From contig NZ_QVMT01000001.1 in NCBI RefSeq assembly GCF_003418935.1, positions 412,063 to 476,062 on the forward strand: a DNA stretch of 64,000 nt. The letters are read 5' to 3'. A program made the position numbers and the translations under genes. Below the pieces are notes generated by a model. That model did no database searches and had not been told where the DNA came from. It saw only the letters and a program-made list of their open reading frames with translations. Origin of the DNA: Emticicia sp. C21 (GTDB taxonomy: Bacteria > Bacteroidota > Bacteroidia > Cytophagales > Spirosomataceae). This document shows, in pieces, positions 25,824 to 34,100 of this stretch. Positions within the stretch are counted from its first letter, which is position 1; each line of letters begins with the position of its first letter.

Positions 25824-26979
25824 ACTTATCTCCACTCCCCCCACCACCAAAATCTCCACCACCGAATTTCATTTTTCCACCTTGTCCTCCTTGATGCGGT
25901 AATGCCTGGCTAACCAGGAACGCCTCAAAATCTCGATATTTGCTAGTTTGGGTCTGTTGGTAAGTTAAGCCCCATTTTGGTGTACGCAAAAACCATATTC
26001 CCCACACCGAAAAGCCTACCAAAGCTGCACCTCCTAAAGTTAACGCCCATTCTAGTGGCATAACAGAGAAATAGTAGCGATAGGTAAATATCGAAAAACC
26101 AAAGGCTGCCAAGCCCACCATTACCATCTTTCTATCCTGATTTTTCAGGCCAAAGAACAAATAGACAAATGGAATAATAACCGTAAATAGATAGAATAAT
26201 GATGCAAACGAAATTTGCGATGAATCAGTTAGACCGTTTAGAAGCGCATTGCCCTCTCGCACCACCATATAGTTTCCACCCAGATAAAAGGTTATCAGGC
26301 TACCTGTTTCAATACATATCTGTGCATCGGTATAATAGCATGAATTATCTTTCTTTTTCCACCAATTGGCAAAAACATAGCTAATGACAGATGCCCCCAT
26401 AATCACAAAAGGTACAATTAGTTTGCCAATGGGCCATTCAATAGTAAGCGTAAACCAGAAACATATCCATACGACAAAAATGGCAATACCAACAAAAGGA
26501 TCGCCATATCTTAACAGGAAAGGAATAAAAATAAGTAACGATACAAAGTAATACGAATAAAGAGACAATTTGAAATCGGTAAAGGCAAAGACGGCAGTCA
26601 GAAATGAACCAATCGCCACATAAAGAAAAGCATTATCAGTACCGGAGCGATAGAGTTTTCTGGTTCTGATAAAGTACTCTAATAAAAAAACCAAACTAAC
26701 ACCATATATCACGGAAACAACACCTAATCCTATACTTGTTTCTATCAGAGATGAGAGGAGTGTTACTGCCAGAAAACCAAAAGTAGCAGAAATAGCCAAG
26801 TTGGTAAAAATAAAAAGTCCGAACTCGATAAAGATATTGGGCTGATAAAACTCTACCGGAAAAAGCTTTTGAGCTTCGACATACTGTTCCTTACTCAACA
26901 CTTTCTCATCATACCACTCTCTGATAATATCCTGATTATCTATATTATCAACCCATGTTTCGTTATATGCCTTTTTCAT
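25819..26979 (-). CDS. Multi-pass membrane protein with Gly-rich tail
   Basis: A 386-residue protein: a soluble N terminus of about 50 residues with a DUF2157-like start (REWYDEKVLSKEQY), then about nine or ten membrane helices, and a C-terminal GGGDFGGGGSGDKY tail. Function unknown. It overlaps the preceding DUF2157-type gene by four bases (ATGA), so the two are translationally coupled and their products may work together. Its stop codon lies in repeat element B. Confidence 0.65.
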   Translation of the reverse strand: MKKAYNETWVDNIDNQDIIREWYDEKVLSKEQYVEAQKLFPVEFYQPNIFIEFGLFIFTNLAISATFGFLAVTLLSSLIETSIGLGVVSVIYGVSLVFLLEYFIRTRKLYRSGTDNAFLYVAIGSFLTAVFAFTDFKLSLYSYYFVSLLIFIPFLLRYGDPFVGIAIFVVWICFWFTLTIEWPIGKLIVPFVIMGASVISYVFANWWKKKDNSCYYTDAQICIETGSLITFYLGGNYMVVREGNALLNGLTDSSQISFASLFYLFTVIIPFVYLFFGLKNQDRKMVMVGLAAFGFSIFTYRYYFSVMPLEWALTLGGAALVGFSVWGIWFLRTPKWGLTYQQTQTSKYRDFEAFLVSQALPHQGGQGGKMKFGGGDFGGGGSGDKY

Positions 26980-27947
26980 TTTTTTAGTCCAATCATTTGT
27001 TTGATATTAATCAAGAACACCACAATCCCAACAGCAGAAGCCATAAAATAGAACATATATAAGGTAAAATCAAGCCTCTCTATCCATTCAGCCTGGAAAA
27101 TCCAGTAGGTAATGGCTATATACCCGTAAATTACGCCCATCAGCATAAAAAGATAGGATTGCGCTCGGCGGGCATACCAGATACTGCCATAGCTTAGAAC
27201 GGCCATTACTAATAAATAAACCAATTTCATATCAAACTGAAATAATCCTGCCAGGGTTGCTACAAAAGCAATGTTAAAGCCAAAGATGAAGTAGGTAAAT
27301 GAAAAGTGTTTTTTCCAGTTTTTATATTCACTCAAGCCACCCATGAGTATCAAAACTACACCCAGCACGATGGATATATGAGTAATATCTGCTGTTGAGA
27401 AGTTTTTTTGTTGCCAGAGTTTAATAGGGGCAATATTTACCCCAACCCACGAGGCAAATGCTGTAATAGCCATGGAAAGAACCCCTCTGTGGTCGAAGCG
27501 ATAAGCTAAAAAGAAAAACAGTACTGCGGGTAAAAATGCCGCTAAGCCATAGCGTGTACCAAAAACATTGTATTGGTATTGCAGATAGCCTTCCAGGGTC
27601 AGAAACATCACGCAAGCGCCCAGAAGCGCAAAATCATCCAGTTTTTCTGTTTCTATTACCTCATCCCAGGTGAAAGGCTTACGATGTTTGAACGCATAAT
27701 ACAAACAACCTAAGAAAGCGAGTACGATTAAGCCAATCAAAACATTATGACCTATTGAATCGATGTTTTCGTAGATAACTACCCCTAGCCCTGCCCCTAA
27801 AAGCGTGATACCTACATACAAAAATGTTCGCAACTCCCAATGCACCGAGAAAGGCTTGGTTTGCTCGTAGGTTGCAATTTTTGCCAATTGTTCTTCGGGA
27901 ATAATCGCTTTCTCTACCAGAGTTTTCAATAGTTTTTTGTATTCCAT
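26976..27947 (-). CDS. DUF2157 domain membrane protein
   Basis: A 323-residue protein with a soluble N-terminal region (KTLVEKAIIPEEQLAKIATYE) followed by about nine hydrophobic helices beginning LRTFLYVGITLLGAGLGVVIY. This fits the DUF2157 family of predicted membrane proteins. It overlaps the next gene downstream by four bases. The function is unknown. It sits 123 bases downstream of glgE, with repeat element C between. Confidence 0.72.
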   Translation of the reverse strand: MEYKKLLKTLVEKAIIPEEQLAKIATYEQTKPFSVHWELRTFLYVGITLLGAGLGVVIYENIDSIGHNVLIGLIVLAFLGCLYYAFKHRKPFTWDEVIETEKLDDFALLGACVMFLTLEGYLQYQYNVFGTRYGLAAFLPAVLFFFLAYRFDHRGVLSMAITAFASWVGVNIAPIKLWQQKNFSTADITHISIVLGVVLILMGGLSEYKNWKKHFSFTYFIFGFNIAFVATLAGLFQFDMKLVYLLVMAVLSYGSIWYARRAQSYLFMLMGVIYGYIAITYWIFQAEWIERLDFTLYMFYFMASAVGIVVFLINIKQMIGLKK

Positions 27948-27986
27948 AAATAAGTCTGGTTAGTTTCTTTTTTAGTCGGTGAACTT

Positions 27987-28069
27987 ATTGAGTGATTGAG
28001 TGAGTTAGCGATTGAGTGAATTAAAAGAATAAAAATCACTAATTCACTCAATCACTAACTCATTCAATT
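27987..28069. repeat. Octamer inverted-repeat element C
   Basis: The shortest copy: ATTGAGTGATTGAGTGAGTT on the left and its complements on the right, separated by about 12 bases (AAAGAATAAAAA), giving a long near-perfect hairpin. It starts immediately after the glgE stop codon on the minus strand. Confidence 0.8.
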
Positions 28070-28070
28070 G

Positions 28071-30050
28071 TTATATATCCTCAATCCTAAATAAATGAAA
28101 TGGTAATATATAAGGATCGATCTCTATAAAATTGTATTCTCCTTTCCAACTGAAAGAAGCACCTGTAATTAAATCATGTACTCTGTATGTCTCCCAATCG
28201 TTTTTATGAATCCTGTATAAAGGCACTTTTACTGTTCCACTTTGTTTATTATAGCCATCCAGATTGACTATACATAAAATTCTATTCCCATCAGGAGCCG
28301 TTTTCAGGTATGCCAATAACTGGTCGTTATGCACTTCGCAGAACTCAATATTATTGGTTGAATGAAAAGCTGTATTCTCTTTTCTGATTCGGTTTACCTG
28401 GGTAATAATATAAGTCAATTTGTTTCTATGCTCCCAATCCCACCATTTTATTTCATATTTCTCCGAGAATCCATATTCTTCTTTATTCGGGTAAGGTTCA
28501 TTATATAAATATTCATACGTAGGCCCGAAAATACCATAGTTACTTACCAAGGTGGCAGCCATAAAATAGCGGATTAAAAACAACGGCTCATGACGGCCCT
28601 GCAACATGTATGGGTTTATATCATGCGTATTAGGCCAGAAATTCGGTCTGAAATAGTACTTCATCTCACCCTTAGTGAGTTCTTCCATGTACTGGATAAT
28701 TTCCCATTTATGGGTGCGCCATACATAATAAGTATAGGACTGTGTATAACCCAATTTTGCCAGTTGCTGCATTACTTTAGGCTTCGTAAAAGCTTCAGAC
28801 AAGAATATCATATCCGGATAATCTTTCTTGGTTTCAGCAATTATCCATTCCCAGAAACCAAATGACTTGGTGTGTGGATTATCTACCCTGATAATTCTTA
28901 TACCCCACTCTGCCCAAAGGTAAATTATCCTTTTTAATTCCTGCCATAGGTTTTGCCAATCGGCTGTTTCAAAATTAACCGGATAGATATCCTGATATTT
29001 CTTAGGAGGATTCTCGGCATATTTAATCGTGCCATCAGGCAGTATTTTAAACCAATTAGGGTGTTTCTTTACCCAAGGATGGTCTGGAGAACATTGGATG
29101 GCTAAATCCATAGCTATCTCCATTCCAAAGGTTTTACAGGCTCCAATCAGTTGTTTGAAGTCTTCAACAGTACCTAATTCGGAGTGAATCGTATCATGTC
29201 CGCCTTCTTGTGAACCGATTCCATAAGGAACGCCCGGTTCGCCTTCTTCGCAGGTTACTGAGTTATTTTTTCCTTTTCTATGTGTTTTACCAATAGGATG
29301 AATGGGTGGCAGGTAGAGCACATCAAAACCCATTTCGGCAATGCGAGGCAAGAGATTTTCAACATCTTTGAAAGTACCATGTTTGCCATATTCTCTGGAG
29401 GCTGAGCGTGGGAATATGGAATACCACGATGAGAACCCTGCGGCTTTTCTATCTACATATATCTTTAACTCTTTGTATCTGAAAGCATCCTGCCGTTCCG
29501 GGTATTTGGTTGCCCAATCAAGCATTTGCTGGCTCATGGCAATCTGGATAGCCTCGCCATATCTTTCTTCTCCTTTGGAATAAGCCCCCTTCATGGCTCT
29601 GGCAGCTTCCTGAATCACCTTTTTATCATCGCCTTTGGCTTTTTTAGCCATATCGTTCAGGAAGAGTTCTCCTTGCATCAACTCCACTTTCAAGTGTTGC
29701 CCATCACGTACTTTCGCATCTACTTCGTGCATCCAACTAGCAATATGATCTGCCCATGCCTCAATAGTATAAGTGTAGAATCCTTGTTTCTCTACCGAAA
29801 AATGTCCAATCCAGCGGTTGTTATCAAACAACTGCATCAATGTCTCGCTCCATTCCTTATCTGACTCATGTTTGAATAGTAAACGAGCCGACAACTTATC
29901 ATGACCATCAACGAGAATATCTGCTTCCACAGTAATACTTTCGCCGACTATGGCTTTAATAGCGTATCGTCCACCATCAATTTCAGGAGTTACACGTTCC
30001 ACTACTGCGCGGGTTTGCCCATTATCCGGGAAAGAAAAATGATTTTTCAT
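28071..30050 (-). CDS. glgE: Alpha-1,4-glucan:maltose-1-phosphate maltosyltransferase
   Basis: GH13 subfamily 3 enzyme that extends alpha-glucan using maltose 1-phosphate. The 659-residue protein has the GlgE N-terminal beta domain (1-110), the helical insert (110-200), and the catalytic barrel: YLPPIHPIG near 247, IRIIRVDNPHTK with the nucleophile Asp 390, and FLSEAFTKPK with the acid Glu 419. All catalytic residues expected are seen. No treS, maltokinase or glgB gene is adjacent, so the rest of the pathway lies elsewhere. It is followed by repeat C and two DUF2157-type membrane genes. Confidence 0.93.
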   Translation of the reverse strand: MKNHFSFPDNGQTRAVVERVTPEIDGGRYAIKAIVGESITVEADILVDGHDKLSARLLFKHESDKEWSETLMQLFDNNRWIGHFSVEKQGFYTYTIEAWADHIASWMHEVDAKVRDGQHLKVELMQGELFLNDMAKKAKGDDKKVIQEAARAMKGAYSKGEERYGEAIQIAMSQQMLDWATKYPERQDAFRYKELKIYVDRKAAGFSSWYSIFPRSASREYGKHGTFKDVENLLPRIAEMGFDVLYLPPIHPIGKTHRKGKNNSVTCEEGEPGVPYGIGSQEGGHDTIHSELGTVEDFKQLIGACKTFGMEIAMDLAIQCSPDHPWVKKHPNWFKILPDGTIKYAENPPKKYQDIYPVNFETADWQNLWQELKRIIYLWAEWGIRIIRVDNPHTKSFGFWEWIIAETKKDYPDMIFLSEAFTKPKVMQQLAKLGYTQSYTYYVWRTHKWEIIQYMEELTKGEMKYYFRPNFWPNTHDINPYMLQGRHEPLFLIRYFMAATLVSNYGIFGPTYEYLYNEPYPNKEEYGFSEKYEIKWWDWEHRNKLTYIITQVNRIRKENTAFHSTNNIEFCEVHNDQLLAYLKTAPDGNRILCIVNLDGYNKQSGTVKVPLYRIHKNDWETYRVHDLITGASFSWKGEYNFIEIDPYILPFHLFRIEDI

Positions 30051-30212
30051 ACAATTGGAAAACAGCCAAATTGGCTCGTCTGATGCTATTTTACGTTTAA
30101 AAACGCTTTTGAGGTTAAAGATTCTGTTCCAAATTTGATGTTTTTTTGCTTCAAAAAAAAGTTTAGCACGAAATTTGAAATTTAAAAAATCATTACTATC
30201 AATTACAATAAC

Positions 30213-30632
30213 ATGAAAAAGAGTATCATATCCACAATTACAATGCTTTGCGTGCTTAACCTTGCTTTGGCAAATGATGAGTTGAATCCTGATAGAAATG
30301 GTGGAAAAACCAGAGGACGTGCGAAAGACAATGGAGATTCGAAAGAAATGCGTGCTAATTTTATTTATGTAAAAGAGAAAAGCGATTTAGAGGGCTTCGG
30401 TTTACAACTGGCTTCATTCAGCAGTTTAGATAATGCCAAGTCATTTGCCAGAGGTATAATTAAACAAGGCGATGCTGATAAGAAACAGGTATTTATCTGT
30501 AGCAAGAATATAGATGGTAAAACTTTCTATAAGGTCTATTTTGGTATCACTAAAACCGATGATTCGATTCGTGGAAAACAAAAATATTTCCTCGAAAATG
30601 GACAGTATGCGTTTGTACGAGAATTTAAGTAA
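30213..30632 (+). CDS. Secreted SPOR-domain protein, short
   Basis: A 139-residue protein with a signal peptide (MKKSIISTITMLCVLNLALA) and a C-terminal SPOR domain (about 62-139): GFGLQLASFSSLDNAKSFAR, the KKQVFICSK strand and FYKVYFG near the end. SPOR domains bind denuded peptidoglycan. The linker is short and polar. It is followed by a strong terminator and then by a second, longer SPOR gene with the same C-terminal layout, so the two are paralogues. Confidence 0.78.
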   Translation: MKKSIISTITMLCVLNLALANDELNPDRNGGKTRGRAKDNGDSKEMRANFIYVKEKSDLEGFGLQLASFSSLDNAKSFARGIIKQGDADKKQVFICSKNIDGKTFYKVYFGITKTDDSIRGKQKYFLENGQYAFVREFK

Positions 30633-30670
30633 TTAACGAAATACACATAAGATCTCATTATCAATGAGTT

Positions 30671-30703
30671 AGCAGCAGAAAGAAAAAATATCTTTCTGCT
30701 GCT
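30671..30703 (+). terminator. Rho-independent terminator
   Basis: A 13-bp perfect stem AGCAGCAGAAAGA / TCTTTCTGCTGCT with a 7-base loop, followed by TTGTTTT. Confidence 0.85.
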
Positions 30704-30742
30704 TTGTTTTAAGGCTTTTTATTTGCTATTTAAGGCTACGAT

Positions 30743-30757
30743 TGGCACATTATTTGC
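30743..30757 (+). promoter_or_regulatory. Perfect sigma-54 (RpoN) promoter match
   Basis: TGGCAC-attat-TTGC matches the -24/-12 consensus TGGCAC-N5-TTGC at every position. It lies 94 bases before the ATG of the second SPOR gene, directly after the terminator of the first, so it should be that gene's own promoter. Confidence 0.6.
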
Positions 30758-30836
30758 CCTTCTTTATTGTAAAAACACTGATGGTGGCGTGCTAAAATAA
30801 TTCACCGCAGTAACCTACCCATAAACGACCATTAAA

Positions 30837-31541
30837 ATGAAATTACGTGCCCCTTTAACTTTAAAAGGAATTTTATTCCTATGCTTTGCGGTGAGCCAGG
30901 CGCTTGCTCAAACCTCTACTAACTTTGCTGATGCCCTTAACAAATCCTCGAAAAAGGAGTCAGGAACCAAGAAAGTAAAAATAACCAACTTAGAAACAGA
31001 CAAATCTGTAGTAGTTTCTATTGCTGATGCAACTAAAGGTAAAAGCAGCAATAAAGTGGCCTATCTATCTGATAAAGTTGATTTTAAGACTGCTAACACC
31101 AAAGTAAAAATCCAGGAAGTAGAAGATGATGAAGTAGAAGTACTTTGGGCAACAGCCGAAGTAGCTGCTCACGTGAAAAGTTATGCACCGCTGAAGAAAA
31201 CCACTAAAGAAAAAGAGATTAAGATTGAAACGACCAAAATTGAGAATTTTGATGTAAACCACGTATATGACCTGAATGGTAAAATGCAGGAGCCAAATGG
31301 TTATGGCTTACAATTAGGCGCATTTGGTCAATTAAAAGCAGCAAAGGATTTCGCCAATCAGTTAACTCAAAAGGGAGAAATAGAAAACAATAAAATTTTT
31401 ATACAAGTAAGTAAAGCAGCCGATAAGGCTATGGTTTATCGGGTTATTTATGGTGTTTATAGTTCAGAGGTAAATGCTAAAAATACACAAAAGCAAATTG
31501 AAAATTTAGGTTATCCGGCTTTTGTGAAGGGATTCAATTAA
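30837..31541 (+). CDS. Secreted SPOR-domain protein, long
   Basis: A 234-residue protein with a signal peptide ending AVSQALA (about 1-24), a Lys/Thr/Glu-rich linker of about 120 residues, and a C-terminal SPOR domain (about 157-234): GYGLQLGAFGQLKAAKDFAN, IFIQVSK and VYRVIYGVY. It likely binds peptidoglycan in the periplasm. It is paralogous to the SPOR gene just upstream but appears to have its own sigma-54-type promoter. Confidence 0.8.
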   Translation: MKLRAPLTLKGILFLCFAVSQALAQTSTNFADALNKSSKKESGTKKVKITNLETDKSVVVSIADATKGKSSNKVAYLSDKVDFKTANTKVKIQEVEDDEVEVLWATAEVAAHVKSYAPLKKTTKEKEIKIETTKIENFDVNHVYDLNGKMQEPNGYGLQLGAFGQLKAAKDFANQLTQKGEIENNKIFIQVSKAADKAMVYRVIYGVYSSEVNAKNTQKQIENLGYPAFVKGFN

Positions 31542-31567
31542 ATTTGTCAGGAAACTTTTAAACAGTG

Positions 31568-31628
31568 ATCATTCAAAGATTGAATGATGTGCATCAAAAA
31601 AACTCCCCTCAACCGAAGGGAGTTTTTT
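31568..31628. terminator. Double hairpin terminator between SPOR gene and pheS
   Basis: First ATCATTCA/TGAATGAT (31569-31589), then AAAAAACTCCC/GGGAGTTTTTT (31597-31628). The second has A and T runs on both sides and works in both directions between convergent genes. Confidence 0.8.
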
Positions 31629-31665
31629 GTATTTACATGGATTATTAATTATGCAAAGTAATTGC

Positions 31666-32703
31666 TTACGCTCCCTCAAACTGGCGTAAGAAACGGACAT
31701 CGTTCTCAAAGAATAAGCGTAAGTCGTTGATACCATAGCGAAGCATTGTGATACGCTCTACACCCATACCAAAAGCAAAGCCTGTATATTCTTCGGGGTC
31801 GATACCGCTATTGATTAATACATTTGGGTCAACCATACCTGAACCTGCAATTTCTACCCATCCGCTATGTTTACAGATATTACAACCTGAACCACCACAA
31901 ATGAAACAGGTCACATCAATCTCAGCACTCGGTTCGGTAAATGGGAAATAACTTGGACGAAGACGAATCTTTGTATCTTTTCCGAACATTTCCTTAGCGA
32001 AATGATACAAAGTGTCTTTCAGGTCTTTAAACGACACATTTTTATCAACATATAAACCTTCTATCTGATGAAACTGACAGTGCGCTCTTGCTGAGATAGC
32101 CTCGTTGCGATATACCCTACCAATCATAATTGAGCGAATAGGTGGCTTTTTACGCTCCATTAAGCGTACCTGCACGTTAGAAGTATGCGTGCGAAGTAAT
32201 ACATCGTCTTTCTGAACCCCTTTTTTCTCTACGAAGAATGTATCCTGCATCTCACGGGCAGGATGGTTTTCAGCGAAATTAAGGGCTGTGAAATTATACC
32301 AGTCTGTTTCAACCTCTGGCCCATCTTCATGACTAAAACCCATACGGGCAAAAACTTCTAATACTCTTTGGCGGGTTAAGGTCAAAGGGTGTACGGTGCC
32401 TGCAAAATTAGGGGCAACCGGAAGAGTCAAGTCTAATTTAGAACTATTGGCTGAATCTTCAGAAGAGTTTTCTACATCTTCTGTAAAATCCTTAAATCGT
32501 TGTTCCGTAAAATTCTTTAACTTGTTCAACTCCTGCCCTACTGCACGTTTCTGCTCATTAGCAACTGTCTTGAATTGCTCAAACAAGTCATTTAAAATAC
32601 CTTTACGACTAATGTACTTTAGGCGAAAATTTTCTAAGTCTTCCTTGCTGCCAACTGTAGCAGTGGTTACTTCATCTATTACTTCTTTAATTCTATCTAA
32701 CAC
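31666..32703 (-). CDS. pheS: Phenylalanine--tRNA ligase alpha subunit
   Basis: Class II aminoacyl-tRNA synthetase catalytic subunit. The 345-residue protein has the N-terminal coiled coil, then HPLTLTRQRVLEVFARMGF, class II motif 2 (SIMIGRVYRNEAISARAHCQFHQIEG) near 200, the cysteine cluster CFICGGSGCNIC near 275, and motif 3 FAFGMGVERITMLRYG near 320. pheT is not adjacent, which is common in Bacteroidota. It converges on the SPOR gene across a terminator. Confidence 0.96.
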   Translation of the reverse strand: MLDRIKEVIDEVTTATVGSKEDLENFRLKYISRKGILNDLFEQFKTVANEQKRAVGQELNKLKNFTEQRFKDFTEDVENSSEDSANSSKLDLTLPVAPNFAGTVHPLTLTRQRVLEVFARMGFSHEDGPEVETDWYNFTALNFAENHPAREMQDTFFVEKKGVQKDDVLLRTHTSNVQVRLMERKKPPIRSIMIGRVYRNEAISARAHCQFHQIEGLYVDKNVSFKDLKDTLYHFAKEMFGKDTKIRLRPSYFPFTEPSAEIDVTCFICGGSGCNICKHSGWVEIAGSGMVDPNVLINSGIDPEEYTGFAFGMGVERITMLRYGINDLRLFFENDVRFLRQFEGA

Positions 32704-32979
32704 TTTTCTGCCGTTTAATAAAAATTTTTACAAATATATGCATATTGTTAGAATATGGTATACTTTTACATAAGAACTCCTTGTTCTATTATCAGAATTG
32801 CCTCAGACATGCCCGCGTAGTTTTACGCAAATCCTTAGGGGTAATTACTGAACTTAGCCTATTATTAACAATATAACCAATTCATTTTCAGTACTTTATA
32901 TAAAATCTCCTCTTTTCGTTGGGTTGCATAATCTGTTTTAACCGATTATGTTTGAGTCAGGAAACTCTACTAAAAACTC

Positions 32980-33375
32980 ATGAACAGCATTGATTTTATA
33001 CAGCAAAAAGTAAAAACCGCCTTCGGTCAACTAACGACCAATCAGCAAATCAAGGTACATTATTCAAATAGATGGATAAAAATTCCACTGAAAAATATTG
33101 TACGTTTACAGGGTGAGTGCAATTATACCTATGTGTATACTGAAAACAGAGAATACATTGCAGCACGAACGCTAAAAAATTTCGAAAAACTTTTGGGAGA
33201 AGATACTTTTCTCAGAGTTCATAAGTCGCATATAGTGAATATGATGTTTGTTAAAGGAGTGGATATTCAGAATAATGCCGGAGAGTTAAGAATTGAAGGA
33301 GGAGGGCATCTGGAGGTTTCAAGAAGAAGGTTGAAAAACGTAATAAATAAACTTGTTTTTTTTCATAGTTCTTGA
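32980..33375 (+). CDS. LytTR DNA-binding domain protein without receiver domain
   Basis: A 131-residue protein consisting almost only of a LytTR domain (about 30-131): NRWIKIPLKNIVRLQGECNYTYVY, TLKNFEKLLGEDTFLRVHKSHIVN and VSRRRLKNVI match LytTR strands and the recognition helix region. It has no phospho-acceptor domain and so would not be a classical response regulator. The upstream 270 bases hold a GCATAATC/GATTATGT hairpin (32925-32951) that could be its own control site. A terminator follows. Confidence 0.85.
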   Translation: MNSIDFIQQKVKTAFGQLTTNQQIKVHYSNRWIKIPLKNIVRLQGECNYTYVYTENREYIAARTLKNFEKLLGEDTFLRVHKSHIVNMMFVKGVDIQNNAGELRIEGGGHLEVSRRRLKNVINKLVFFHSS

Positions 33376-33472
33376 GAGACTTTTCTTGTTGGGTCACGTC
33401 TCAATAGAAGCTAAGGAAAAAAACTAACGGTATTATAATTCATAATACTTTTTAGTGGTTAGGTGATGAATA

Positions 33473-33505
33473 AAGCAACTGCTCCTTGAGTGGTTGCTTT
33501 TTGTT
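33473..33505 (+). terminator. Rho-independent terminator of the LytTR gene
   Basis: AAGCAACTGCTC and GAGTGGTTGCTT pair with two central mismatches around a tiny loop and run into TTTTTGTTTTT. Confidence 0.7.
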
Positions 33506-33711
33506 TTTGGCAATGCCACAAAATGCCCCTTTGTCATTATGAAATGGAAAAATTTCCCCATTTTGCTTTTAAAGTATCTGTATTGTCTCAAAATTTCTAA
33601 TGAACTTATATCCTTTCTCAAATGGCATAGAACTTTCCTAATCATTAATAAAGTGTGATTTTGATATATCACCGTTTGATAAAAAAAAGTAAAAAATAGC
33701 GTAAAATATGT

Positions 33712-33741
33712 AGCGAATATTCGCTTTGTAAGTTACCTTTG
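33712..33741 (+). promoter_or_regulatory. Perfect 14-bp palindrome beside a -7 box
   Basis: AGCGAATATTCGCT at 33712-33725 is a perfect palindrome. TACCTTTG at 33734-33741 is a perfect TAnnTTTG -7 box, only 8 bases downstream, so the palindrome lies in the promoter spacer, where a repressor dimer could block RNA polymerase. The 51-codon gene follows. Confidence 0.6.
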
Positions 33742-33784
33742 TTATCACAAATTTTATCAACAGAAAACTATAAAAAGTACTAGA

Positions 33785-33940
33785 ATGAAAACTATAGCTA
33801 TGCAACCAAAAGGGATTCTGCCCATTCAGGAGGCCGTCGATTTAAGAGATGTATTACGTTTGATTGGCATGAAAGAACTGACAAATAATGTGTTTAGCTT
33901 GCCAAACAAAAAAAAGAAAGCAGGTGAAGCTTCTGCCTGA
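33785..33940 (+). CDS. Small basic protein, 51 residues
   Basis: An ORF beginning ATG at 33785 and ending TGA at 33938-33940, encoding 51 residues. It reads MKTIAMQPKGILPIQEAVDL at the N terminus, a helical middle (VLRLIGMKELTNN) and a basic C-terminal tail with a run of four Lys. No family is recognised. It has its own clear promoter with a palindromic operator candidate and ends before a strong hairpin, all of which supports a real, regulated gene. The function is unknown. Confidence 0.55.
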   Translation: MKTIAMQPKGILPIQEAVDLRDVLRLIGMKELTNNVFSLPNKKKKAGEASA

Positions 33941-33978
33941 TTCTTGTGATTTACAAAATTTTAGTTTTAAACATATAA

Positions 33979-34031
33979 AAAATCAAAGGGTACAAATCAA
34001 CAGAATAGCTGATTTGTACCCTTTGATTTTT
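33979..34031 (+). terminator. Long perfect terminator after the small gene
   Basis: AATCAAAGGGTACAAATCA pairs perfectly with its complement across a 10-base loop, with a T-run after and an A-run before. The stem is at least 19 bp. Confidence 0.85.
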
Positions 34032-34037
34032 TATTTT

Positions 34038-34086
34038 CGATTTCAGGTTGTTGAATTAAGAAAAAATATTCAACAGCCTGAAATCG
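34038..34086. terminator. Second strong hairpin, next to purF
   Basis: CGATTTCAGGTTGTTGAAT at 34038-34056 pairs with 34068-34086 with one mismatch (18 of 19). It lies 15 bases past the purF stop codon and probably ends purF transcription on the minus strand. Confidence 0.75.
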
Positions 34087-34100
34087 ACACTTGACAATTC

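Larger units (their letters stand above)
33376..33784. other. Non-coding region with hairpins and an operator candidate
   Basis: About 409 bases. GTATTAT/ATAATAC (33430-33448) and a terminator (33473-33505) close the LytTR gene. The middle (33510-33700) holds no convincing gene: a minus-strand frame of 79 codons there lacks any recognisable feature. The end carries the promoter and palindrome of the next small gene. Confidence 0.5.

Noticed and set aside
33433-33672. Minus-strand frame of 79 codons
   Set aside because: No recognisable domain, overlaps a terminator hairpin and shows no promoter; most likely chance in AT-rich DNA.
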